NCBI GenBank assembly: GCA_003116975.1
Contig: BGKB01000195.1
Coordinates: forward strand, 1-64,000
Length of the DNA: 64,000 nucleotides
From: Aurantiochytrium sp. KH105
Taxonomy: Eukaryota > Sar > Bigyra > Thraustochytrida > Thraustochytriidae
Direction: 5' to 3'
Below the pieces are notes generated by a model. That model was not told the DNA's origin, made no database searches, and saw only the letters and a list, made by a program, of their open reading frames with translations. The translations under genes and the position numbers were made by a program. The stretch's first letter is position 1. Each line of letters begins with the position of its first letter. This document shows, in pieces, positions 43,101 through 51,891 of this stretch.

Positions 43101-43705
43101 TAGCAGAGCTTGATGCAGCGCAGGAGACCCCACACGGTGTGATGCGATGATGTTTCCGATGGCTGCTGACATACCAGCATGAGCGCGGTGTTTCCCTCTT
43201 TGTTCTGCAGGTCAAGTTTTGCGCCGCGCTCGATGAGCAACTGGGCCGTGTCGGGCTGGTCGTAGCTGCACGCTAACATGAGCGCGGTCCATCCATCGTT
43301 GGTCTGCAGGTCAAGCTTTGCGCCGCGCTGGATGAGCAACTGGGCCGTGTCGGGCTGGTCGTAGCGGCACGCGATTATAAGCGCGGTCCATCCATCGTTG
43401 TTCTTTTGCAGGTCAAGCTTTGCGCCGCGCTTGATGAGCAACTGGGCCGTGTCGGGCTGTTCGTAGCGGCACGCGGTCATGAGCGCGGTCCATCCCTCGT
43501 CGTCCTGCAGGTCGAGGTTGGCACCTTGCTCAACGAGCCACTGCGCGATGGCGGGGTGGCCACCGGAGTCTGAATGAAGGGCCCACATGAGCGGCGTGTG
43601 CTTATTCGCCGTCACCGCCGCGTCGAGCAGGGCGGGGTCGTTCTGCACGGCGCGCTGCACGCCGGCGAGGTCGCCGTTCTTGATGAGTTTGTGCATGCTC
43701 GCCAT
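39721..43705 (-). CDS. Ankyrin-repeat, coiled-coil, protein kinase and RBR-type RING fusion protein
   Basis: Proposed as two exons (43705-42912 and 42811-39721), 1294 residues. Exon 1 starts MASMHKLIKNGDL and carries about six ankyrin repeats, several nearly identical (QPDTAQLLI.RGAKLDLQ). Exon 2 continues with QTPLMQACKNGDLARAKKLV, a further ankyrin pair, then ~400 residues of coiled coil. A kinase domain follows: VLKSF (ATP lysine), HCDVKPEN (catalytic loop), DFD in place of DFG, and MAPE. After it come a RING-like finger (CAICLDIY, CKECL) and a second Cys cluster, CPRCAAAFADFAGCCALECG then CRFCAWC, like RING2 of RBR E3 ligases. One chain may therefore phosphorylate and ubiquitinate targets bound by ankyrin repeats. 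If the intron is wrong, the kinase/RBR gene starts at 42864 (MFEPEAILDRAQ) and the ankyrin gene ends at 42908. Confidence 0.72.
42812..42911 (-). other. Predicted 100-nt intron joining ankyrin and kinase/RBR exons
   Basis: On the minus strand the ankyrin frame reaches a stop whose TAA lies inside a consensus donor, CAAGA|GTAAGT (donor at 42911). The acceptor AAAAAG|CCAG at 42812 is the only nearby AG in the correct phase and joins directly into QTPLMQACKNGDL, an ankyrin start. A pyrimidine-rich TTTTCTTGTTCTG lies within the intron. The alternative is two genes 43 nt apart. Confidence 0.55.
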
Positions 43706-43993
43706 CCTTGTGCGCGCGCGGCGCCGTGGCGCGGGTCTGGCTCCAGCGCGGCGGCCAGGACGGGCTGGAGAGGACGAGGAGGGCGAGGACGGAGACGGAG
43801 ACGGAGAGCGAAGTAAAGGGGTTTGCCGCAGCGCAACAGCGATTGCAGCGCCCGGCAGCGAGGGCGGGCGAGGAAGGCGAGAGCGCCTTGAGAGCGCCTG
43901 CAGATGTTGATGGACGGAAGTCGCAGTCGCAGGATCGTCACGGTGGCGACGGGAGAAGGGCGGGCCGAGGCACCGCGACTCGTGGGCCGTAGA

Positions 43994-45554
43994 GAGGGCG
44001 TTGGCGAGTGCTGCCGAGCCGCTCCAGAGGGGCTGCTTTGCTCTGCGTCTGGGCAACAGAGCGTGCGTGCAGCATTGGTCGATACCGACGCACTGCCTTG
44101 CGAGAAGAGCATGAGTCCAATTTGCGGGTAAATCAGTCAGCCCAGACCAAAAGTCCAAGTCTAAAAATTTGACTCGGTCGTCGCACGCAACTCACCGTCC
44201 CCTGCCGCGACGTCTCAAGTTTGCGCACACGAAATGGACGCAAGCTCGCGCATCGACGGTGAGCGCAGTCCTTCGAGCTGGCGCGGGCGAGAATGGGGTG
44301 AGGACTTCGTTTTGCAGGAACATGCAGAGAGAGCGACGTGGATCTGAAGGAGCGAGCAATCACAGCGAGGACAAGGATAAAGGCGATCGCATTCTTTTCC
44401 AGAGCAGAGCTCGAGTCAGCAGCAAGCGATTTGCACTGGACAGCTTGTCTGCCTTCATTTTGGTGGCCTTGCTTCGTGGACAATGGCGAAAGACGATGAG
44501 CGAGTTGTGCTGCGACGAAGTCCAAAATGATCGGAGCGAGATGCGTGGAGTGAATGCACCCCTTGCATCATCTCAGAAGGACCACGTGAGGCCATAGCGG
44601 TATATTAGTGCTTTTTTAACCTCCGGCAAAGTGAAAAGCTTTCATGGACTCGAAACTTTACGAATTCAACCTCTTTGCCTGTCTACTTCGCAGACGGAGA
44701 AATTTCTTGCCAAGCGAAATGTCTCATCGGCAGGCAGCCCGGGGTCTTGGTGAATGGCTTCAAAAGTGCGCAGTGCGCGGATGGGCGTACGTTCGCTCGT
44801 GACACTGCCTGGCGCAAAAGTTTGCCACTAGGATCAGCTGCAACTCTAACAACGAAGATAAAGAGCAACAAGGTTGTCGAGCGCGAGTGCCGGCGGCGTG
44901 AGTGAGCCACGAAAGGAACAGGGGTCCGGGGCGTAGCTGTGGCTGGTGACTTTTGGCGGGACGATTCGAAAACAGCAAGCAGGACCAAGAAGATCGCAGC
45001 ATTGTTTCGAGCCTCAGGGAGCACTTCATGTCCCAGGGTGACACTCTGTCAGGACAGTGGGCTCGATAGATGACGACGCAAATGTTCTCAGCGCTTGTTA
45101 TCCGAACCTAAAGTTGTCGCCGACATTGCCCGGCGTTAGGAGAGGACGTAATTTGTTCTGCACGCTTGCACGTACGCCTGCGCCTTTCACGCGTCTTGCC
45201 ATGTAGCGACGAAGACGCTGCGCTCGAAGCCAAGCCCATGCTTGCTGTACGACAGCGAAATCGTTAAATCAAGGGTTCATTTCGCCAGCAGGCTTATTTT
45301 TGCATCTCGCCACGTGGCGATGACAAGCATTTGAGTCATCATCTGTGTCCTGCAGACACCACGCGCAAAAGTAGCACGGGCAAGTGCCACATTTGAAAGC
45401 ACAGCAGCCGACAAAGTCAGGAAAGACCACCGAACAGCGGGGGGATGACATGGTGAGAATCTCATTCTGGGTCGTGCGAATGTGATTCTGCGACGTCGGT
45501 CGGATCTAGCCCATGCTCACGAAGCGCTGAATCGAGACGAAGCTGAAGCTGACG
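43994..45554. repeat. Segmental duplication, copy B (decayed)
   Basis: Direct repeat of 38636-40173, offset by about 5.36-5.38 kb, which is close to the length of the complete gene plus flanks. It starts about 290 bp upstream of the ATG of the ankyrin gene and ends where homology stops after GCTGAAGCTGACG at 45554. The arrangement is that of a tandem duplication whose upstream copy kept only its 3' end. Confidence 0.88.
45098..45554 (-). pseudogene. RBR C-terminus remnant, paralogue of the kinase/RBR gene
   Basis: On the minus strand this matches the last ~150 codons of the intact gene, ending FRFG-stop where the intact gene has FRFS-stop. It begins RQLQLRLDSALREHGLDP, then a 4-bp insertion (CCGACCGACG for CCGACGACG) shifts the frame. 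The Cys cluster region reads on as SPRCSVVFPDFVGCC, in which the first Cys of CPRC has become Ser. An in-frame TGA follows GEMNP at about 45274. Everything upstream of the remnant (kinase, coiled coil, ankyrin) is missing. It is a truncated and broken gene copy. Confidence 0.85.
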
Positions 45555-45635
45555 ACAAACCGAATGAAGTTCGGTTAGACTCAATATAATGCACAACGAG
45601 ATTTATGCGGGAGTAATGTGCCTGCAAAGCTTATT

Positions 45636-45977
45636 TCAATTACTGTTCCGTAAGAACCAAAAATTGCAAAAATGTTCCACAACCTCCAGGAGACCTTCCC
45701 TCGAGACGACCCAAACCAAAGCCAAAACAATTATCGCGAGAAAGGTGGTCGAGCTCGGCCCGTGGTTTTCGCCCTTGCTGAAAGAATTCAAAAGGTCTAT
45801 GAAAGCCAAGATCGCTGGTATAAAACTCACCAAGAAACGTTTTTTTTTACTATTTTTTGCAGTGGCGGACTCTGTTGGCTCTTCATCCACCACCTCCTTG
45901 ACCTCCTCCACCTCCTGTCTCCATACGTTCTCGCCCTTCTTTACCTTTTCCTTGAAAAAGAAAAAGACATCGCTCAT
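45636..45977 (-). CDS. Possible small membrane protein
   Basis: A 113-residue frame from an ATG at 45977. The N-terminal half is charged (FKEKVKKGENVWRQEVEEVKEV), followed by two hydrophobic stretches, FLVSFIPAILAFIDLL and TTFLAIIVLALVWVV, that could span a membrane. I recognise no family, and the frame is short enough to be accidental in this AT-richer DNA. It lies just past the end of duplication copy B. Confidence 0.25.
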   Translation of the reverse strand: MSDVFFFFKEKVKKGENVWRQEVEEVKEVVDEEPTESATAKNSKKKRFLVSFIPAILAFIDLLNSFSKGENHGPSSTTFLAIIVLALVWVVSREGLLEVVEHFCNFWFLRNSN

Positions 45978-46430
45978 GCTCAAATAAAGTCATCGTCTTG
46001 ACGGGCCTCAAACCAACACGCCGCGTTGCCGTTCAACCATTTATCGAAGATGTTCTCATTCGAAGGTTCATCATCATGCGATGAAACGTGCTCTATGCTC
46101 GCCGTTTACCTACTTGCTGAGAGCCATTGTCTTTGCGAACTTCTTCTCGCCGATTTCCTTCTTGGAAACCTCGGTCGGCAGCTAGCCAGGCTATCCGCTA
46201 GACTAGATGTATCCGTCTTTTACTCCATTTCACGTGAATGCATGGACGGTATTTGCCAAAAGTGATTGATACCTTGATTGACTGTCACCGTGCCGGTCCT
46301 CAGTCCAGGTCGGCGCGCCTCCCGCGATACTTGCCTCGCGTTGCCTTGTCATCCTGCCCCGTCTCGCGTCAGGCCGCCTCACGTCGCCTCGCCCTCGCAG
46401 GAGCGAGAGACGAGCAAAGATTGCGCCCTC

Positions 46431-47396
46431 ATGCTCGCCTCATCGAACAGCGACGAGCTCGAACACACGCCGTCTGCCGGCCATTCAAGGCCCATAGCCA
46501 CGCGTCGAACGGGACGACGAGCGTGCAGCATAAGCTCGTTGTACACGGATGGTGGAACTGTCGTGAGCGAAGCCCTCGTCTTGAGTGGCGGATTCTGGTG
46601 GCGACTACACGAGGAGGCCTTTCTCCTGCATAAGCAATGGAAGGCGATCATACGCAATGCTTTCGTGCTCATTTATGGGGGTTCGATCGTCTTTCTCAAT
46701 GTTGCTTTTTACCGATATCCGCAAGATCTGGCCGTCAAACGTCTTCCAGATCTCGGTCACGAGGTCATTCCGCGTTTCAGTCCTGCGACTGCAGACTCTG
46801 GCATCGTGGACCTTCCACTCTTTGCCGTATGCATCACGGCCGGCGCCATGGTCCTTGCGCTCTTTGTCAATAATGCCAGCGCAGGGACACGAAATCCCAA
46901 GCCCCACGCTGTCAATGTGGTGCTCCGTACCTCATCCGTTTACGCGCTTGGCCAGACATTGCGTGCCGCTCTCTATCTCTCTACGTCGACACCCGGCGCT
47001 GCCGATCGATGTCTCACCGCGGCGCATCCCGAGCGCTTCAAGCCGACGCTGGTCGAGTGTTTCTACATTTTCGGCAACATTTATCACAATTGTGGCGACC
47101 TCATGTTTTCGGGTCACATGCTCCTCATGTTGGTCTTGAGCATTTCCGTCTTTCACTATGGCGAGTCTGCCTTTTGGATTTCACCCAAGCGCAACCGAAT
47201 TATCGGGGCTGCGCTCCTCGTACTCTGCGTTCTCGAGACTTTTCTCATTCTCGCCTCGAGACACCATTACACCTCTGACCTCGTTGTTGCCTGGTATATT
47301 ACGCCGCTCCTCTGGTATTATCATTCGACAAAGCTCCATCCCCGCGACGCGCGTCCCGATCTTGACGCCATTGCTTATCGTGTGCTCAGCGAGTGA
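46431..47396 (+). CDS. Sphingomyelin synthase-like phosphotransferase (PAP2_C family)
   Basis: A 321-residue membrane enzyme of the sphingomyelin synthase/SMS-related family, which transfers phosphocholine or phosphoethanolamine head groups to ceramide. The family's active-site motifs are clear: NCGDLMFSGH (221-229, the CGDxxxSGH motif with His229) and RHHYTSD (277-283, the RxHYTxD motif with His279 and Asp283). These three residues form the lipid phosphatase-type triad. About six hydrophobic helices can be placed at 74-94, 127-148, 164-184, 226-241, 256-276 and 284-298. No SAM domain is present, so it is closer in layout to SMS1/2 cores or protist inositol-phosphoceramide/EPC synthases than to SMSr. 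Head-group donor cannot be read from sequence. The start at 46431 is the first in-frame ATG. Confidence 0.85.
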   Translation: MLASSNSDELEHTPSAGHSRPIATRRTGRRACSISSLYTDGGTVVSEALVLSGGFWWRLHEEAFLLHKQWKAIIRNAFVLIYGGSIVFLNVAFYRYPQDLAVKRLPDLGHEVIPRFSPATADSGIVDLPLFAVCITAGAMVLALFVNNASAGTRNPKPHAVNVVLRTSSVYALGQTLRAALYLSTSTPGAADRCLTAAHPERFKPTLVECFYIFGNIYHNCGDLMFSGHMLLMLVLSISVFHYGESAFWISPKRNRIIGAALLVLCVLETFLILASRHHYTSDLVVAWYITPLLWYYHSTKLHPRDARPDLDAIAYRVLSE

Positions 47397-47954
47397 GACT
47401 CTTGATTCCTTTGCTGCGCAAGAACGAGCTCCTCATCCCGCGCATTAAAGGCTTTGCTGAGCGAGCCCAGGATCTGGCTTTCGACAAAAAAAAAGATCCT
47501 GCCTGGTCACCGATACTCTCTGGTCACCCTGACCATTCTTTGCGTGCGCCATCTGACATCTGACTGACAATTTAGTACAACACAACTCTGATTTTTGACC
47601 TGTAAACTCATTCTTCCCTTTTATCCAAAAACACGCTCTCTTCGAATCTAACCTTCTCGTCTTGACGCCCGCCTTTACATTCGTCCTCATGTCCACAACC
47701 CTTCTTTTGGAGTAAGCAAGCGCTTTCCAAGTTCAGTAGGACCCGCTGCTCTTCCCGGTTTACAATCTTGGTTTCCGGGGCGCAAATTCATACCACACAT
47801 AGCGCTCGCTGCATAGCCAACGAAACACTTCAAGTTGGCTTGATCGGGTGACTCCGCGTTTCCCCTTGCGACACCTCGGAGGCTAGCCTTGCGCGCGTCG
47901 CAGTCGCAGTCGCAGTCGCAGTCGCAGTCGCGGTCGCAGTTGCGATCAGCAGCC
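47397..47954. other. Intergenic, promoter side of threonine aldolase
   Basis: 558 bp between two plus-strand genes. It ends with a (GTCGCA)n array at 47897-47940, just 15 bp before the aldolase ATG. No gene recognised. Confidence 0.6.
47897..47940. repeat. (GTCGCA)n hexanucleotide array in the leader of threonine aldolase
   Basis: About seven GTCGCA units, one with GTCGCG. The array is in frame with the downstream gene and open (SQSQSQ), so an upstream non-ATG extension would encode Ser-Gln repeats. It is probably 5' untranslated leader. Confidence 0.8.
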
Positions 47955-49085
47955 ATGGACTTTGGCGCCGACCATGTCGCTGGAGCGCTGCCCGAAGTGC
48001 TCGCAGCCGTCGCGACGGCCTTGGGACCCGAGGCCGGGCCAGCAGCATCGTACGGAGGTGACGCGTGGACTGCAAAGGCGATTGACGCAGTACGAGACGT
48101 GTTCGAACAACCAGACGCCGAAGTCCTACTCCTTGTTAACGGGACGGCGACCAATGCTCTCGCCCTGGCGTGCCTTACTCCGCCCTATGGATCGACGTAC
48201 TGCTCGCGGAACGCGCATATTGCCACCAGCGAGTGCGGTGCCCCCGAGTTCTTTTCCGGAGGCGCAAAACTCGAGCTCGTTGACGCCGACGCTGACGGCA
48301 AACTCGTACTTGACACGCTCGAGTCACGACTCGCGAGCAGAGCCGCAAACCCCAAAGCCCCGCACCAAAACGTCCCGAGCGCTGTTTCCGTAACACAACC
48401 CACCGAAGATGGTGGTGTCTACAGGGTTGCAGAGATCGAGGCCATTGCCGCTCTCGCCCACAAACACAACATGCTGGTGCACATGGACGGTGCACGTTTC
48501 GCCAACGCTTTGCAAGCTGAGTCGCAGGCAACGCCCGCAGAAATGACTTGGAAAGCAGGCGTAGATGTTCTCTCCCTGGGGACGACGAAAAACGGTACGC
48601 TTTGCTGCGAAGCCATTGTCTTCTTCACGTCTGCGCAATCACGTCTTGCCGAAGCACGATTTCGATGCAAGCGTGCGGGTCACTTTTTGGAAAAGCAACG
48701 CTTTCTTGCCGCGCAAATGCTCGCATACCTCAAGGACGATCTCTGGCTGCGCTCTGCGCGAAACGCCAATGATCGTGCATCTGACCTTGCTCGCGGCATC
48801 GCAGCGACCCCGGGATGCAGCCTCGTGCGCCAGCCCGCAATCAACATTCTCTTTGTCGAGATGGACAAGGCCGTCATTGCCGCACTCCGCGACCGCGGCA
48901 TCCAGCTTTCGCTCACAGCTGGGTCTGAAGAGTCTCGGGGCACGCCAGAGGACCCGGAACGACGCGCTCGATTTCGCATGTGCACGCAGTGGTCGACGAC
49001 GTCGAGCCACATTGACGATTTTTTGTGCATTCTGCGCGAGGTGTGCAGCGCCAACGCAGCAGCGCCGACGCAGCTGCACGCTTGA
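47955..49085 (+). CDS. L-threonine aldolase (low-specificity type)
   Basis: A 376-residue PLP enzyme that cleaves L-threonine (or allo-threonine) to glycine and acetaldehyde. The fold-type I signature is present. The PLP lysine is Lys212 in SLGTTKNGTLCCEA, matching the family's ATKNG motif; HMDGAR is the Asp that pairs with the pyridine ring. NGTATNALAL and HIATSECGAPEF, early in the chain, bind phosphate and the substrate. Length fits the family (about 330-390). The ATG at 47955 follows a repeat-rich leader and starts MDFGADHVAGALPEV, corresponding to the N-terminal SDT(V/A)T region, although this has diverged to SDxx-less GADHVAG. The convergent DDX41 gene ends 30 bp beyond the stop, so their 3' untranslated regions must overlap. 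Confidence 0.9.
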   Translation: MDFGADHVAGALPEVLAAVATALGPEAGPAASYGGDAWTAKAIDAVRDVFEQPDAEVLLLVNGTATNALALACLTPPYGSTYCSRNAHIATSECGAPEFFSGGAKLELVDADADGKLVLDTLESRLASRAANPKAPHQNVPSAVSVTQPTEDGGVYRVAEIEAIAALAHKHNMLVHMDGARFANALQAESQATPAEMTWKAGVDVLSLGTTKNGTLCCEAIVFFTSAQSRLAEARFRCKRAGHFLEKQRFLAAQMLAYLKDDLWLRSARNANDRASDLARGIAATPGCSLVRQPAINILFVEMDKAVIAALRDRGIQLSLTAGSEESRGTPEDPERRARFRMCTQWSTTSSHIDDFLCILREVCSANAAAPTQLHA

Positions 49086-49115
49086 AAAACCGAGGGGCGC
49101 CGTTTTTCTCGGCGC

Positions 49116-51122
49116 TTACCAGTCGCCACCAAAGGCCGCCCCGCCCACGACATCTCGGGTCGAAGACTGTTCTCTACGTAACTTTTCCGCGAGCGCTGGA
49201 CACGTTGTGATTTCGTGACCGAGACCACCGCAATAGGCGCATGATGAATCGCCCGCATCGCCGCCGCCAAACGAGCCATCCTGACCGGCTTCAGCTGCGA
49301 ACTTTTCAGAGGGATCCTCGATCTGCAGCAGGACGGGCGGAATTCGCTGTTTGGCCTCGCGCAAAAGATGCTTGAGATCCAAAAGCACAGAGGTGTCCAC
49401 GCCGCTGTTCAAAAACGTAGTGGCCACACCTGTACGCCCTCCACGGCCCGTACGACCAATGCGATGCACGTAGTTCTCAATTTCCTTGGGCATGTCAAAA
49501 TTGATCACATGCTGAATGTTGTCGATATCGAGACCCTTGGCCGCCACGTCTGTAGCCACGAGCACGTCCTTGGTGCGGGCCTTGAACTGCCGCAGACCGG
49601 CGCTGCGCTCCTCCTGAGCTTTGTCACCGTGGATTGCCACGGCTTCCACGCCCTTGAGCAACAAATATTCGTAAATATCGTCGACGTCCTTTTTGTTTTG
49701 CGTGAAAATGACCACTGGAGGTGGCGTCTTTTGCAGCGTCGGCAGCAGGTGCGGAATACGCGCTTCGTCGCGCATAAATTCAATTTCCTGAATCACGTTC
49801 AAATTTGCCGCGCCAGCACGACTTGCGTTCACTGTAATGGGTTGCACGAGCGAGGTCTGGGCAAACTCGACAAGTCGAGTGGGCATGGTCGCACTGAAGA
49901 GCAACATTTGACGCTGTAATTTACAAAAACCGAGCACAGTCTGTAGCTCCTCGTCGAATTCCGAAATCATGCGATCGCTCTCATCGAGACACACATACCT
50001 ACACACATCAAGGTTGAGTTGGCCCCGCTGCAAAAAGTCAATGATACGACCCGGAGTACCTACCACAATGTGCGCGCCGCGCTGGCGGTAGTCGCCAAGC
50101 TGCTCGCGCTTGTCTTGACCGCCAATTGCAAGAATGGCGCGAATTGACGGGAAAAAGGAGCTCGGGTCATCCTCGCGCATCGAGGCCAAGAAACCCTGAA
50201 TCACCTCAAAGGTCTGGGCCTGCAGCTCGCGGGAAGGTCCCATGATGATCCCGAACGGGCCCTCGCTGCCCACCAAAGGGGCGCGCATCTCCATGCCCAG
50301 AGCCAGAAGCACTAATGGAAGCGTAAACGTAATAGTCTTGCCTGAACCCGTGAATGCAATGCCGATCATATCGCGACCGCTAAAAGCAACGGGCAGACCT
50401 TGCATTTGGATTGGCGTCGGCGACTTGATACCCTTTTTGGCCAAGGCCTTGACAAAGATGCGAGGAATGCGCATTGCCCAGAATGAGTCAATTGGCGGTG
50501 GAATGTCCTTACCATCCACTAGAATGTGGTTTTCTGTGCGTTTTCGTCGTCGCTCCTCCTCGCTCATGGCCTGCATGCGCCGCGTGGGCTTCCATCCAGT
50601 CTCGAGTCGTTCCGTATACACTGTTCCCGTTGCCCGTTCCTTGGCCGAGGCGAGGGCGATTTGCTGCGCTTTGACATTGGCAAGGAACTTGGCTTTTTCA
50701 GCAGCGCGCTGCTCGGCCTCGTAATTGGGGTTTGCACGAAGCTCGCGCGCCACTTCAACGAGGGACTTCTCTTCTGCCGCTGGCGCGGCGTGAGCGTCTG
50801 TACCGTTGCTCTCCCCTGCACCGTTTTCGCCATCGTCCGAGAGTTTGTGGTGGGCTACGTCTCCCGAGCTCGACGCCGTCGTGCGCCGCACTGCGGTGGA
50901 CCCGCCCACAACGGCGCGTCTCGACCGGGCTGCTGCCCGTTTCCGCTGTCTTGACGCGGCTGTCGTCACCAGCATTTCGTCCTCCTCGGCGTTCTGTGCC
51001 TTTGCTTCGCCGCCCATCTCCTCGCCAGCGCTGTCCAGCTGCTTGTGGGCGGGAGCGGCGGTGGCGGTGGCGGCAGCGACGACCTCGTGGCCATCCGCGG
51101 CGCCTTGGCCATCTTCGGCCAT
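49116..51122 (-). CDS. DDX41: DEAD-box RNA helicase DDX41 (Abstrakt) homologue
   Basis: A 668-residue ATP-dependent RNA helicase. DDX41 is a spliceosome C-complex-associated helicase and, in animals, also a nucleic-acid sensor. Diagnostic features are HILVDGKDIPPPIDSF before the Q motif, PTPIQMQGLPVAFSGRDMIG, TGSGKT near 259, GPSRELQAQ (Ia), GTPGRI (Ib), SAT (III) and HRIGRTGRGG (VI). The C-terminal CCHC knuckle, CAYCGGLGHEITTCP near 625, is present in DDX41 and rare in other DEAD-box proteins. Motif II reads DESD rather than DEAD (near 377), a conservative change that keeps the two acids around the metal. The N-terminal 190 residues are Ala/Glu-rich and variable. I chose the ATG at 51122; the frame continues upstream to 51383 but in a GC-rich leader. 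Confidence 0.93.
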   Translation of the reverse strand: MAEDGQGAADGHEVVAAATATAAPAHKQLDSAGEEMGGEAKAQNAEEDEMLVTTAASRQRKRAAARSRRAVVGGSTAVRRTTASSSGDVAHHKLSDDGENGAGESNGTDAHAAPAAEEKSLVEVARELRANPNYEAEQRAAEKAKFLANVKAQQIALASAKERATGTVYTERLETGWKPTRRMQAMSEEERRRKRTENHILVDGKDIPPPIDSFWAMRIPRIFVKALAKKGIKSPTPIQMQGLPVAFSGRDMIGIAFTGSGKTITFTLPLVLLALGMEMRAPLVGSEGPFGIIMGPSRELQAQTFEVIQGFLASMREDDPSSFFPSIRAILAIGGQDKREQLGDYRQRGAHIVVGTPGRIIDFLQRGQLNLDVCRYVCLDESDRMISEFDEELQTVLGFCKLQRQMLLFSATMPTRLVEFAQTSLVQPITVNASRAGAANLNVIQEIEFMRDEARIPHLLPTLQKTPPPVVIFTQNKKDVDDIYEYLLLKGVEAVAIHGDKAQEERSAGLRQFKARTKDVLVATDVAAKGLDIDNIQHVINFDMPKEIENYVHRIGRTGRGGRTGVATTFLNSGVDTSVLLDLKHLLREAKQRIPPVLLQIEDPSEKFAAEAGQDGSFGGGDAGDSSCAYCGGLGHEITTCPALAEKLRREQSSTRDVVGGAAFGGDW

Positions 51123-51891
51123 CTCCACAGGACAAAACCTCTCTCGGCGAAGCTTTGCGAGGTTTACCTGGACGCGGACGCGTGCGCGCAGATCACACGA
51201 GCCGCGCCACTGCGCTCCTCGCTTTGATAGGCAACCTCGCCACCAAGCTGCGTCTGCGTCTCGGACGAATCGCCTTTGTCGAAAAAAAGGAGAGTTTAAC
51301 AAATTTCTTTCGCGATGCCATGGTGCGACGACAAGGCGGATAGAAAATCTGCGACGAGCGAGCCCAAAAGGGCGAGTTTTCATCGGCCGCGTTCCATGGT
51401 TTGGCCAATCTACGTTTGATCCATATTTGTCTCAAGAGTCTTTACGTCGAGAACGAATCCTCAAAGAACCAACCGTCCAATTATTCATTCATTCATTCAG
51501 TCAGTCAGTCAGTCATTCATTCATTCATTCATTCATTCATTCATTCATTCATTCATTCATTCATTCATTCATTCATTCATTCATTCAGCCATTCATTCAT
51601 TCGTTAATTCTTGGACGATCGCCTCGCCGATATAATGTATGAAGTTCCTTGTCTGCTTCCTGCCTTATCCAACGCAGTCCATTGCCTAGGCGGTCCGAAA
51701 ATCCTCCTTTTCAGTGTTGCTGATCGCCCAAGGAAGGTGGGACTACCACCATCAACTCTTCTTGAAAAAAACGATGATACCAAGACCCGAGAAGATGCAG
51801 GAAGCATGGAGGTAGGAACACCATAAGTGAGACGAAGTTATTGATCATTTTATTGTGGGCAAAAGTGAGCAGCTGCTGCCGAGTCAACATG
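51123..51891. other. Intergenic with long tetranucleotide array
   Basis: 769 bp with the DDX41 promoter and the Slingshot 3' region, both minus-strand genes. It is dominated by an (ATTC)n array at 51483-51605. No gene recognised. Confidence 0.6.
51483..51605. repeat. (ATTC)n microsatellite with internal (AGTC)n block
   Basis: About 123 bp of ATTC units, interrupted near the start by an AGTC block (about 51499-51513) and near the end by one AGCC unit. The array gives open HSFI repeats in all three plus frames and no stop, which explains spurious long frames here. Confidence 0.92.

Noticed and set aside
44133-45044. Open frames in duplication copy B outside the RBR remnant
   Set aside because: The corresponding frames in copy A carry different breaks, so coding is not conserved between copies. 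The region is the gene's 3' flank.
51401-51642. HSFIHSFI repeat peptide in all three plus frames
   Set aside because: Translation of the (ATTC)n array. A tetranucleotide unit reads the same in every frame and is not evidence of a gene.
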